A stretch of 64,000 nucleotides of DNA from Natrononativus amylolyticus (lineage in GTDB: Archaea > Halobacteriota > Halobacteria > Halobacteriales > Natrialbaceae), in the NCBI RefSeq assembly GCF_024362525.1, contig NZ_CP101458.1, positions 682,001 to 746,000 of the forward strand. The letters are read 5' to 3'. A program made the position numbers and the translations under genes. Numbering within the stretch: the stretch's first letter is position 1; each line of letters opens with the position of its first letter. Positions 35,145 through 43,093 of this stretch are shown one piece after another. The notes under the pieces were generated by a model, which saw only the letters and a list, made by a program, of their open reading frames with translations, made no database searches and was not told the origin of the DNA.

Positions 35145-35717
35145 ATGGCACACGTCATCATCGTCGGCGGCGGCCCCGCGGGGCTGAGCGCCGGCCTGTT
35201 CACCGCGAAGAACGGCCTCGAGACGACCCTCTTCGACACCGGCAAGACGTGGATGCACAAGGCACATCTGTTCAACTACCTCGGAATCGAGAGCCGCGAC
35301 GGCTCGCAGTTCGTGGACGACGCCCGCGAGCAGGTCGACGAGTTCGGCGTCGAGCGCGTCCAGGGCGAACAGGTAACCGCGGTCGAGGAAACCGACGACG
35401 GCTTCAGCGTCGCCACGGAGGGCGACGACGGGGTGTCGGACGCGTACGAAGCCGACTACGTGATCTTCGCGACCGGGACGAACCGCGGGCTCGCCGAGGA
35501 ACTGGGGTGTGAGACGACCGCGGAGGGGCCGATCGAGGTGAGCATCGACATGGAGACCAGCGTCGACGACGCCTACGCGGTGGGCGCGACCGCTCGCGCC
35601 GAGAAGTGGCAGGCGATCATCTCCGCCGGCGACGGCGCGGCGGCGGCCCTCGACGTCCTGAGCAAGGAGGAAGGCGAGAAGTTCCACGACTTCGACACGC
35701 CCGCGGACGCGGAGTAA
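35145..35717 (+). CDS. short FAD/NAD(P)-dependent oxidoreductase
   Basis: A 190-residue flavoprotein related to thioredoxin reductase but only 60% of its length. It keeps the FAD-binding GGGPAGLSAGLFTA at the N-terminus and the second FAD motif near SVDDAYAVGATARAEKWQ. It lacks a separate NADPH domain and the redox CxxC. Such short forms are frequent in haloarchaea; the reaction is unknown. It follows the SRPBCC gene by 45 bases on the same strand. Confidence 0.8.
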   Translation: MAHVIIVGGGPAGLSAGLFTAKNGLETTLFDTGKTWMHKAHLFNYLGIESRDGSQFVDDAREQVDEFGVERVQGEQVTAVEETDDGFSVATEGDDGVSDAYEADYVIFATGTNRGLAEELGCETTAEGPIEVSIDMETSVDDAYAVGATARAEKWQAIISAGDGAAAALDVLSKEEGEKFHDFDTPADAE

Positions 35718-35720
35718 CCC

Positions 35721-36587
35721 TCAGGCCCCGCCCCGGTGGATGAGGACGACGCCGGCGACGACGAGCGCGCCGCCGGCGAGCGTGACCGCCGTCACCGGCT
35801 CCGCGAGGACGAGCGCCCCGAGTGCGACCGTGACGGCCGGTTCGACCGTGCTGAGGATGCTCGCCCGGCCGGCGCCGACCCTCGAGAGGCCGGCGAAGAA
35901 CGCCAGCACGGGGATCGCCGTCGCGATCACGCCGAGGCCAAGGGCGATCCCCCACCCGGCGGCGCTGGTCGGCGCCGCGAGCGAGTCCGTCGCGAGTCCG
36001 AGGACGACGAAACTCGCCGCCGCCGCCGGTAACACGAACGCGCTCAGCGTAACGGAGTCGACCGTCGCGAGCGCCCGCTGGCTCACGACGATGTACGTGG
36101 CGTAAGCGAGCGCAGAGCCTAGAACGATGGCGACCCCGCGGGGATCGGCGCCGGTGGGGTCCGCGCCGGTGATGAGCGCGACCCCGCCGATCGACAGCGC
36201 CAGCGCGAGGAGGAGTCCCCGCGTCACCCGGTCGGGAGCCGTCACGGCGACGAAACAGACCACGAACGCCGGGTACGTGTAGAGGACGATCGCGACGAGT
36301 CCGGCCGTGAGGTACTCGAGGCCCAGGAAGTAGAGCCCGCTCATCGTGGCGTAGCCGAGGGCGCCGAGACCGAGGGCGGTGAGGAGGTCCCGACCCCCGA
36401 GAAACCGGAGGCGACCGCGGAGCCAGAGCAGCCCCCACAGCACGACCGCCGCGATGGCGAACCGGAGGGTGAGAACCGTCGGAATCGAGAGCCCCTCGGC
36501 GGCGGCGAGCACGCCGAAGATTCCGAGGGTCCCGAAACTCGCCGCCGAGACGAGCACGAGCGCGACGCCGACTGCCTCCTCGTCCAT
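35721..36587 (-). CDS. EamA/DMT family transporter
   Basis: A 288-residue membrane protein with ten predicted helices arranged as two EamA repeats (about 8-140 and 150-285). Members export or import small metabolites. It is divergent to a second DMT gene, and the two share an 79-base intergenic region. Substrate unknown. Confidence 0.86.
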   Translation of the reverse strand: MDEEAVGVALVLVSAASFGTLGIFGVLAAAEGLSIPTVLTLRFAIAAVVLWGLLWLRGRLRFLGGRDLLTALGLGALGYATMSGLYFLGLEYLTAGLVAIVLYTYPAFVVCFVAVTAPDRVTRGLLLALALSIGGVALITGADPTGADPRGVAIVLGSALAYATYIVVSQRALATVDSVTLSAFVLPAAAASFVVLGLATDSLAAPTSAAGWGIALGLGVIATAIPVLAFFAGLSRVGAGRASILSTVEPAVTVALGALVLAEPVTAVTLAGGALVVAGVVLIHRGGA

Positions 36588-36666
36588 GTACCACGGCTGG
36601 CGGGCGTCGGCAAAAACGTCCCGACAGCCCCCGCTTTCGCTACTGCTTTAGGGTACCACGCGACAT

Positions 36667-37578
36667 ATGCGCGACGTGTATTCGAAAGCGGACCTCGAGG
36701 TGACGCCGGCGGCCGCGCTGGCGTTCGCGATCTTCGCCGCGAGTACCAGCGCGATCCTGGTCCGCTGGAGCCACGCGCCGAGCTCCGTCGCGGCGTTCTA
36801 CCGCGTGCTGTTCACGACGGTGCTCGTCGCCCCCATCGCCCTGATTCGCCACCGTGAGGAGTTCTCCCGGCTCTCCCGGCGCGACCTCGGCTTCGCGATC
36901 GTCGCGGGCGTCGCGCTCGCGGTCCACTTCGCGGCCTGGTTCGAGAGCCTGAACCACACGAGCGTCGCCGCGAGCGTGACGCTGGTCCAGACCCAGCCGA
37001 TCTTCGTCGCGGTCGGCGCCGCCGTGCTCCTCAAAGAGCGCGTCCACCGGATGACCGTGATCGGCATTCTCGTCGCCATCGTCGGCGCGGCGGCGATGTC
37101 CTTCGGCGACGCCGGGGAAGCGCCGATCTCCGACGCCACCCTGTACGGCAACTCCCTCGCCGTCCTCGGGGCGATCACCGTCGCCGGCTACGTCCTCGCG
37201 GGGCGGGCGATCCGCCAGCGCGTCTCGCTGTTTCCGTACGTCACCGTGGTGTACACCGCCTGTACGATCACCCTGTTCGCGCTCGTCGGCGCCCAGGGCC
37301 ACGGCTACCTCGAGTATCCGCCCCGCGAGTGGTTGCTCTTTCTCGCGATGGCCGTCGGCCCCGGCGTCCTCGGCCACACCATCGTGAACTGGGTGTTGAA
37401 GTACCTCGAGTCGGTGGTCGTCAGCGTCGCCTGGCTCGGTGAGCCGGTCGGGGCGACGATCCTCGCGCTCGTGTTGCTCGCGGAGGTTCCCGACGCGATC
37501 ACCGTTATCGGGGGACTGGTCGTCCTCGCCGGGATCTACGTGACGACCGTGGAGCGAGAGCGGCGGGCGGGCGGCTAG
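36667..37578 (+). CDS. EamA/DMT family transporter
   Basis: A 303-residue ten-helix membrane protein with two EamA repeats. It differs clearly in sequence from the neighbour read in the opposite direction, so it is not a recent duplicate. The first repeat carries SVTLVQTQPIFVAVGAAVLLKE, typical of the family, and the second ends with AEVPDAITVIGGLVVLAGIY. Substrate unknown. Confidence 0.86.
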   Translation: MRDVYSKADLEVTPAAALAFAIFAASTSAILVRWSHAPSSVAAFYRVLFTTVLVAPIALIRHREEFSRLSRRDLGFAIVAGVALAVHFAAWFESLNHTSVAASVTLVQTQPIFVAVGAAVLLKERVHRMTVIGILVAIVGAAAMSFGDAGEAPISDATLYGNSLAVLGAITVAGYVLAGRAIRQRVSLFPYVTVVYTACTITLFALVGAQGHGYLEYPPREWLLFLAMAVGPGVLGHTIVNWVLKYLESVVVSVAWLGEPVGATILALVLLAEVPDAITVIGGLVVLAGIYVTTVERERRAGG

Positions 37579-37618
37579 CGGTGCGACTGGCAGATGCGGG
37601 TGCGGAACCGCCGCCGTC

Positions 37619-38065
37619 TCAGTCGCCCGCCCGCGGCGGATCGGCGCCTCGCGGGAGCGGGCGCATTCCGTCGTGAAGGGGTGAGACGAGCCGGCAGCTG
37701 TAGACGGCCAGCGCCGCGAGGACGGCCGCGACGAGAAACAGCACCGTCGGTATCGCGAGGCTGACGGACTCGGGCAACGAGAACAACGCGCCGCCGCCGA
37801 ACAGCAGCGTCGTGAGCGCGCCGACCCGGCCCGGAGCTAAGCCAGCGATTCGGTCGTGGTAGTGGGCGACGGACAGGTAGCCGGCGAGCGTACCGAGAGA
37901 AACGGCGAGCCAGCTCTCGCGGGGGTGAGGGATGCCGGTGTTGCCGTGGGCGATCCAGAGCACCAGCGCCAGGGCGGCGAGGAGTGCGACGACCTCCCAG
38001 CGCCGGCCCGTCGGCGTCGTCCACTCGCCGTCGTCGCGGAACCACTCGATGACGGAGGGACTCAT
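37619..38065 (-). CDS. membrane protein, unknown function
   Basis: A 148-residue protein with about four hydrophobic segments (residues 25-42, 52-66, 82-100 and 105-127) and a basic, proline-containing C-terminus. No family recognised. It lies 55 bases downstream of the queC stop on the same strand and could be its run-on gene. Confidence 0.6.
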   Translation of the reverse strand: MSPSVIEWFRDDGEWTTPTGRRWEVVALLAALALVLWIAHGNTGIPHPRESWLAVSLGTLAGYLSVAHYHDRIAGLAPGRVGALTTLLFGGGALFSLPESVSLAIPTVLFLVAAVLAALAVYSCRLVSPLHDGMRPLPRGADPPRAGD

Positions 38066-38120
38066 CGCCGTTCAGTTAGCTGCAGTGACAGTTGAGCCTT
38101 TCCGTCGCGACCGCGGCCCG

Positions 38121-38882
38121 CTACCGGTCCGCCGTCGACGCCGGCGGCCGCTCGGCGTACTCGATCGGGTCCCGGACCCCGACGTTCCGGAACGCCTCGA
38201 GCCGGTACGCGCACGAATCGCACGTTCCGCAGGCGGGCTCCGCCGCGCGATAGCACGACCAGGTGTGTTCGAACGGGACCTCGAGTTCGACCCCTCGGCG
38301 GGCGATCTCCGTTTTCGACCAGTCGACGAACGGCGCCTCGACGGCGATCTCGGTCTCCGGTTTCGTCCCCGCGTCGACGACACGCTCGAAGGCCTCGAAG
38401 AAGGCGGGGCGACAGTCGGGATACCCCGCAAAATCCTCGCTGTGTGCACCGATGAACACTGCCTCACAACTCTCGGCTTCGGCGTAGGAGACCGCCATCG
38501 CGAGCAGGTTGGCGTTGCGAAACGGGACGTAGGTGTTCGGGATCTCCTCGCTCTCCGTGTCGGCGTCGGCGATCGCGAGATCCTCGTCGGTGAGACTCGA
38601 GGCGCCGATCGCCGAGAGGTGATCGGTCTCGAGGGTCAGGAAGTCGACCACCTCGAGTCCGGCGGCGAGCCGGCGAGCGCACTCGAGTTCCCGGCGCTCG
38701 GTTCGCTGGCCGTAGGAAGTGTGTAACGCGAACAGTTCGTAGCCGCGCTCGCGGGCCTCGTAGGCGGCGGTGGCGCTGTCCATGCCGCCCGAGAGGAGGA
38801 CGACTGCGCGTTTCTGCGTCGAATCGGCGGTCGGTTCGCTCGCTTCGGCGGTCGGTTCGGTTAATTCGGTATCGTCAGTCAT
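38121..38882 (-). CDS. queC: 7-cyano-7-deazaguanine (preQ0) synthase QueC
   Basis: A 253-residue ATP-dependent enzyme that turns 7-carboxy-7-deazaguanine into preQ0, the precursor of archaeosine in archaeal tRNA. The PP-loop motif is VLLSGGMDSATAAYEA (residues 29-44). The zinc site is in CYRAAEPACGTCDSCAYR near residue 214-231. The first 25 residues are a threonine/serine/glutamate-rich extension. It is last of the queD-queE-queC run on the minus strand, 19 bases after queE. Confidence 0.95.
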   Translation of the reverse strand: MTDDTELTEPTAEASEPTADSTQKRAVVLLSGGMDSATAAYEARERGYELFALHTSYGQRTERRELECARRLAAGLEVVDFLTLETDHLSAIGASSLTDEDLAIADADTESEEIPNTYVPFRNANLLAMAVSYAEAESCEAVFIGAHSEDFAGYPDCRPAFFEAFERVVDAGTKPETEIAVEAPFVDWSKTEIARRGVELEVPFEHTWSCYRAAEPACGTCDSCAYRLEAFRNVGVRDPIEYAERPPASTADR

Positions 38883-38901
38883 GGTGTACGAGGGGTCACG
38901 G

Positions 38902-39666
38902 TCAGGTTTCTGGCGCGTCGTTCCACAGGTCGACGTGCAGCCGCGGCGTGTACCGGAAGCCGTACTCCATCGCCAGTGCGGCGACCGTCTCCCGCGTTTC
39001 GGCGAGTCGGTCCCTGGTCGCGCCCTCCGGCATCAGGAGGACGCGGTCGTCGGGGATCGACGCCGACGCCTCCGCCCGCAGGTCCGAGAGCAACTCGAGG
39101 ATCTCGGGGAGGTCCGTCCCGTCCGTGACGACGAACTTGAGCTGGAAGTCGTAGGCGTCGACGAGCGCGACGAGCGCCTCGAGGTCGATCCGGTCGCGCT
39201 CGTGGCGTCCGGTCCACCCGCCGGGGTCGACGCCAGCGGGGGTGCGCTCGGCCGTCGGCGTGCTCGAGGCGAGTTTCGGGCTGATCGAGGCGAGGTCGAT
39301 CGGTGCGTCCCGGTAGATCGTCCCGTTGGTCTCGACGGTGGTGTGGTAGCCGCGAGTGGAAAGGCGCTCGAGGAGGTCGACGCAGCGGTCGGACAGCAGG
39401 GGCTCGCCGCCGGTGAGCACGACGTGGTCCGGGTCGTGAGCGTCGACCTCGGCGAGGATCTCCTCGAGCCCCATCCAGGCGTGAGTCGGCTCCCAGGAGG
39501 TGTGCGCGGAGTCACAGAACCAGCAGCGGAGGTTACAGCCGCTGGTTCGGACGAAGACGGAGGGGACGCCGGCCAGCACCCCCTCGCCCTGCAAGGAGGA
39601 GAACAGTTCGTTGATCGGGAGGGCGTCGGCCGGCCGCTCGCGCGAGTCAGCGTCCGTGACGGGCAT
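38902..39666 (-). CDS. queE: 7-carboxy-7-deazaguanine synthase QueE (radical SAM)
   Basis: A 254-residue radical SAM enzyme that converts 6-carboxytetrahydropterin to 7-carboxy-7-deazaguanine. The cluster motif C-x3-C-x2-C is visible as SGCNLRCWFCDS (about residues 42-53), and the GGEPLL motif follows near residue 91. Its start shares one base with the queD stop (TAATG), so queD and queE are coupled. Confidence 0.95.
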   Translation of the reverse strand: MPVTDADSRERPADALPINELFSSLQGEGVLAGVPSVFVRTSGCNLRCWFCDSAHTSWEPTHAWMGLEEILAEVDAHDPDHVVLTGGEPLLSDRCVDLLERLSTRGYHTTVETNGTIYRDAPIDLASISPKLASSTPTAERTPAGVDPGGWTGRHERDRIDLEALVALVDAYDFQLKFVVTDGTDLPEILELLSDLRAEASASIPDDRVLLMPEGATRDRLAETRETVAALAMEYGFRYTPRLHVDLWNDAPET

Positions 39667-40139
39667 TACAACACACCACTACCGCAGAGTTCGCCGGTCT
39701 CTGCGACCTCCACGGCGACGTCGTGGACGTTGTCGCCGAGGGCGTCCTCGAGGCGACCCTCGAGGACGAGACTCATCACCTCCGCCGTCGGCGGCGCGTC
39801 GAGTACGACGAGCGCGTCGCCGTCGCCCGCCGCTTCGAAGGCGTCGATCAGGGGGTCGCCCGCCTCGAGCAGGAACATGTGATCCCACTCGGAGAGCACC
39901 GCGGTAATCTCCCCCTTGTCGGCGATCCAGCCGTCTGCGGTCAGCTCGCCGACGACGGTCACGGTGATCTCGTAGTTGTGGCCGTGCGGACGGGCGCACT
40001 TCCCGTCGTGGTGTCGGAGACGGTGGCCCGCGCTGATCCTGATCGGGCGGTCGCGGCCGACGTGGAGTGTCCGGCGCGCACCGGCCGATTCCGTCGCGTT
40101 CGAGGAGGTGGCCGCCGAACGTTCGACTCGTTGAGCCAT
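39666..40139 (-). CDS. queD: 6-carboxytetrahydropterin synthase QueD
   Basis: A 157-residue T-fold enzyme of the deazaguanine pathway. Zinc-ligand histidines and the catalytic Cys are in SAGHRL and GKCARPHGHNYEITV (about residues 37-60). The N-terminal 22 residues are an extension without pattern. The ATG at 40139 was chosen because a perfect inverted repeat sits just upstream (40145-40164), which would otherwise be inside the gene. First gene of the queD-E-C run; GTP cyclohydrolase is not in the window. Confidence 0.93.
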   Translation of the reverse strand: MAQRVERSAATSSNATESAGARRTLHVGRDRPIRISAGHRLRHHDGKCARPHGHNYEITVTVVGELTADGWIADKGEITAVLSEWDHMFLLEAGDPLIDAFEAAGDGDALVVLDAPPTAEVMSLVLEGRLEDALGDNVHDVAVEVAETGELCGSGVL

Positions 40140-40144
40140 ACCCG

Positions 40145-40164
40145 AGTATTCCCACAGGAATACT
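40145..40164. promoter_or_regulatory. perfect inverted repeat upstream of queD
   Basis: Arms AGTATTCC and GGAATACT around a 4-base spacer (CACA), 6-25 bases before the queD start codon. It overlaps the expected transcription start, a good place for a repressor site. Confidence 0.55.
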
Positions 40165-40200
40165 TGAATCTGACCGATCGACGGTCGCGGCTGGCGCCGG

Positions 40201-40554
40201 TTAGCGCCGCAACTGGTCCTGGAGCCGATTTTTCGCCTCGGTTCGGCGTTTGCGGGAGAACTGCGGGCCGTCGTCGCAGAAGTCGACCTCGAGTTCGTCG
40301 AGCGTTCGACGATAGATGTTCGTCCGGCGGCCCTCCTCGGAGAGCGTCCGCCCCTCACACTCGAGCAGGCCGGCGTCGACCAGTTCCTCGATGCGCCGGT
40401 AACAGGTCGCGATCGGAATCTCGATGTCCTCGCTCAACGCCTGGGCCGACTTCGGGGTGTCGGCCGCACAGAGGATTTCCGCGCTGTATTTGCTCCCGAG
40501 TGCCGAGAGAAGTGTCGTCGATTCACCGTCCTGGCTCCAACCACCATATCTCAT
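40201..40554 (-). CDS. winged-helix transcriptional regulator (ArsR-like)
   Basis: A 117-residue DNA-binding protein. Residues 15-85 form a winged helix: LLSALGSKYSAEILCAAD, then the recognition helix in IPIATCYRRIEELVDAGLLE and a wing. A basic, helical C-terminus follows (QFSRKRRTEAKNRLQ). No ligand site is evident. It is divergent to the CinA gene and upstream of queD. Direct repeats at 40573-40606 just before its start are candidates for its own operator. Confidence 0.8.
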   Translation of the reverse strand: MRYGGWSQDGESTTLLSALGSKYSAEILCAADTPKSAQALSEDIEIPIATCYRRIEELVDAGLLECEGRTLSEEGRRTNIYRRTLDELEVDFCDDGPQFSRKRRTEAKNRLQDQLRR

Positions 40555-40572
40555 CGGTACAGACTATTCTGA

Positions 40573-40606
40573 TTATCAGAAGTGAATCTTGTGGTTATCA
40601 AGAGTG
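40573..40606. promoter_or_regulatory. 22-bp spaced direct repeat in the regulator/cinA divergent region
   Basis: TTATCAGAAGTG at 40573-40584 and TTATCAAGAGTG at 40595-40606, 10 of 12 bases equal, spaced by about two helical turns. They lie between the start codons of two divergent genes. Confidence 0.45.
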
Positions 40607-40610
40607 TCCA

Positions 40611-40618
40611 TTTATATA
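40611..40618 (+). promoter_or_regulatory. TATA box of the CinA-family gene
   Basis: TTTATATA, 60-67 bases before the ATG at 40678; predicted transcript start near 40640. Confidence 0.6.
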
Positions 40619-40677
40619 GGGTCGTGTCGGCTCGGCGACGACGAGATACATTTGAGCCGCCGTCACGAACGGGGGGT

Positions 40678-41367
40678 ATGAACGTCGCGATCGTGACAGT
40701 CGGTGACGAACTCCTCGCGGGACGAACGACGAACACGAACGCCGCGTGGCTGTGTGCGCGACTCACAGACCGGGGCGTCTCGGTCGAACGTGTGACGACG
40801 GTTCCCGACCGGGTCGGCGACATCGCCCGCGTGGTCAACGAGTACCGCGCCGAGTACGACGCGGTCGTCGTCACCGGCGGCCTGGGTCCGACCCACGACG
40901 ACCTGACCATGGAGGGCGTCGCCGCCGCGCTCGGCCGCCCCCTCGAGCACCACGCCGAGGCCCTCGAGTGGCTCACCGAGACGGGCGGCTACGCCCGCGA
41001 GGACCTGACCGAGGGGACCGCGGACCTCCCGCGTGGTGCGCGGGCGCTTCACAACTACGCCGGCGTCGCACCCGGGGCCGTCCTCGAGGGCGTCTACGTC
41101 CTCCCCGGCGTCCCGGCGGAGATGCAGGCGATGTTCGACTCGGTCGCCGACGAGTTCTCGGGACCGGCGACGTACCGCGAGGTGGTCGTCGCCGACGAAC
41201 CCGAGAGCGCGCTGCTCGACCGGCTCGAGGCCGTCCGCGAGGAGTTCGACGTCTCCGTCGGCAGCTATCCCGGCGAGTCGGTGCGAATCGCACTCGAGGG
41301 GAGCGACGAGACGACGGTCCAGTCGGCGGCGGCGTGGCTCCGCGAGCGGGTGACTCAGTCCGAGTGA
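40678..41367 (+). CDS. CinA-type molybdopterin-binding domain protein
   Basis: A 229-residue protein with the MoaB/CinA N-terminal fold: VGDELLAGRTTNTNAAWLCARL at the start and TGGLGPTHDDLTMEGVA about residue 66. Related bacterial proteins hydrolyse ADP-ribose or NMN derivatives with help of a second domain, which is absent here. The archaeal form is often called nicotinamide-nucleotide amidohydrolase-related, but activity is unproven. Start at ATG 40678 after the G-rich GGGGGGT. Confidence 0.87.
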   Translation: MNVAIVTVGDELLAGRTTNTNAAWLCARLTDRGVSVERVTTVPDRVGDIARVVNEYRAEYDAVVVTGGLGPTHDDLTMEGVAAALGRPLEHHAEALEWLTETGGYAREDLTEGTADLPRGARALHNYAGVAPGAVLEGVYVLPGVPAEMQAMFDSVADEFSGPATYREVVVADEPESALLDRLEAVREEFDVSVGSYPGESVRIALEGSDETTVQSAAAWLRERVTQSE

Positions 41368-41375
41368 CGGGCCGC

Positions 41376-41501
41376 TTACCGGTAGAGGTACAGCAACCAG
41401 ACGACGGTGATCACGAGGCCGACGAGCAACACGCCCCAGCCGGCGATCTCCATCGGCAGCGCGGGCTCGGTCTCGAGGAGCACGGACGAGAGTTCGTTCA
41501 T
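41376..41501 (-). CDS. 41-residue single-helix membrane protein
   Basis: A short frame below the usual length cut-off. It encodes MNELSSVLLETEPALPMEIA, then one hydrophobic helix (about residues 21-38) and ends YLYR before a TAA. Such one-helix proteins are common but often unannotated in haloarchaea. It converges with the CinA gene, leaving 8 bases between the stops. Supported only by composition, codon pattern and position. Confidence 0.4.
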   Translation of the reverse strand: MNELSSVLLETEPALPMEIAGWGVLLVGLVITVVWLLYLYR

Positions 41502-41596
41502 GCTCGCCGATGCGTCCGCGCCCCTCTTAACGTTTCAGAAACCGGCCCGGCCGCGAAGCCACACAGGCTTTTGACTCGGCCCGCGAACGGAGGGGC

Positions 41597-42670
41597 ATGG
41601 AGTCACTCGGCGTCGTCGTCAACCCGATCGCCGGCATGGGCGGCCGGGTCGGACTGAAGGGAACCGACGGAAAACTCGAGGAGGCGCGCCGCCGCGGCGC
41701 CGAGCCTCGAGCGCCCGAGCGCGCCGCGGAAGCGCTCTCGGCGTTCGCCCGCCGCGCGGGCGACGGTGTGACGGTGTATACGGCGAGCGAACCGATGGGG
41801 GAAGCCGCCGTCCGGGCGGCCGGATACGACCCCGAACTCGTGTACGACCCCGATGGCGAGGAGACGACTGCCGCCGACACCCGCGCGGCGGTCCGGGCGT
41901 TTCTCGAGCGGGGAGTCGACCTCGTGTTGTTCGTCGGCGGAGACGGCACCGCCGTCGACGTCGCCGCGGTGCTCGAAGCCGACGGGGGCGAGACGCCGAT
42001 GCTCGGCGTTCCCGCCGGCGTCAAGATCTACTCGTCGGTGTTCGGAGTGACCCCGGCCGACGCCGGCCGGATCGCCGCTGACTTCGATCGCACCGAACAC
42101 CGGGAGGTCAACGACATCGACGAGGACGCCTACCGGGCGGGCGAGGTCCGCGCGGAGCTCAGAGCCGTCGTCCCCGTCCCGGTCGCTCAGGAACTCCAGT
42201 CGAGCAAGCAGCTCTCGAGCGGCGGCGTCGAGACGCTGGCCGCCGGCTTCGCCCGCGACGTCGACCCCGAGACGACGTACGTGTTCGGCCCGGGGAGCAC
42301 GGTGGGCGCGATCGAGGCCGAACTCGGCATCGACGGCTCGCCGCTCGGCGTCGACGTCTGGCGGGACGGCGAGTTACTCCTCCGCGACGGTTCCGAGGCG
42401 GAGATCCTCGAGGCGATCGCTGAACCGACGGCGATCGTCGTCTCGCCCATCGGCGGACAGGGGTTCGTCTTCGGTCGGGGAAACCATCAGATCTCGCCGA
42501 CCGTGATCGGGCGGGCGACCGAGGTCGAGATCGTCGCCTCGGGGGAGAAACTCGACGGAGTCGGCGCGCTCCGCGTGGACACCGACGACGAGGAGCTCAA
42601 CGAGGAGCTTCGCGGCTGGACGCAGGTCAGGACCGGCCGCTTCACGACGCGGCTGATCAAGGTCCTGTGA
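41597..42670 (+). CDS. ATP-NAD kinase family protein
   Basis: A 357-residue protein of the NAD-kinase superfamily (the larger ATP-NAD kinase-like branch, separate from the canonical NadK). The GGDGTAVDVAAV motif is at about residues 115-126 and GVPAGVKIYSSVFG follows. The N-terminal NPIAGMGGRVGLKGTDG is a phosphate-binding loop. It probably phosphorylates NAD or a related nucleotide; the substrate is not certain for this branch. ATG at 41597, 95 bases from the small membrane gene. Confidence 0.85.
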   Translation: MESLGVVVNPIAGMGGRVGLKGTDGKLEEARRRGAEPRAPERAAEALSAFARRAGDGVTVYTASEPMGEAAVRAAGYDPELVYDPDGEETTAADTRAAVRAFLERGVDLVLFVGGDGTAVDVAAVLEADGGETPMLGVPAGVKIYSSVFGVTPADAGRIAADFDRTEHREVNDIDEDAYRAGEVRAELRAVVPVPVAQELQSSKQLSSGGVETLAAGFARDVDPETTYVFGPGSTVGAIEAELGIDGSPLGVDVWRDGELLLRDGSEAEILEAIAEPTAIVVSPIGGQGFVFGRGNHQISPTVIGRATEVEIVASGEKLDGVGALRVDTDDEELNEELRGWTQVRTGRFTTRLIKVL

Positions 42671-43093
42671 CGATCGCAGTTGCCGGCCTCGAGCGGACCG
42701 GGTACCGACCCGTTGTTAATAGCTGCACAGGTGAACACGTACGCTGATTGGGGAGACGCCGCTGGTGATAGATAACGGGAACCGGCCCGGAACACCGGAA
42801 GACGTCCCCCAACCTTCGTACGTCCCCCCAGACCGACCGTCTTTCCCCGGTGTCCTGGCGCCGTCCCGTACCGACGAATCGACACACGACCATCCCGCGA
42901 CACACTCCCCTGCTTCCGTTTTCGGCCCGTACAACCGCTCGAGAGGGAGGACACTCCTTCAGCGTCCCGTACTCGATCGACAGTAGCCACACGAAGCGAA
43001 CCTGTCGACGTCACCCCCATGTATATTACCACCAACCGGGAGTATACTGAGCATATAGTCAGGATTAAGGTCGGTTGCCCCGTAGCGAGGGCC
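42671..43093. other. 423-bp gap between the NAD-kinase gene and phoU
   Basis: No convincing gene. The first 50 bases hold TTGTTAATAG (AT-rich, possibly the end of transcription of the upstream gene). A TATA-like CATATAG at 43052-43058 and the 8-bp palindrome AGTATACT at 43041-43048 lie 36-53 bases before the phoU ATG and probably form its promoter. The middle is neutral GC with weak frames of unusual, proline-rich composition that I do not believe. Confidence 0.5.

Noticed and set aside
38121-40139. queC-queE-queD read as part of a DNA-modification (dpd) cluster
   Set aside because: They are in chromosomal high-GC sequence 23 kb away from the TGT-like gene and are expected in any haloarchaeon for archaeosine in tRNA; supply of precursor is possible but membership is not.
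42766-42986. A 73-residue plus-strand frame before phoU
   Set aside because: Proline/serine-rich composition unlike real haloarchaeal proteins, no promoter spacing to support it.
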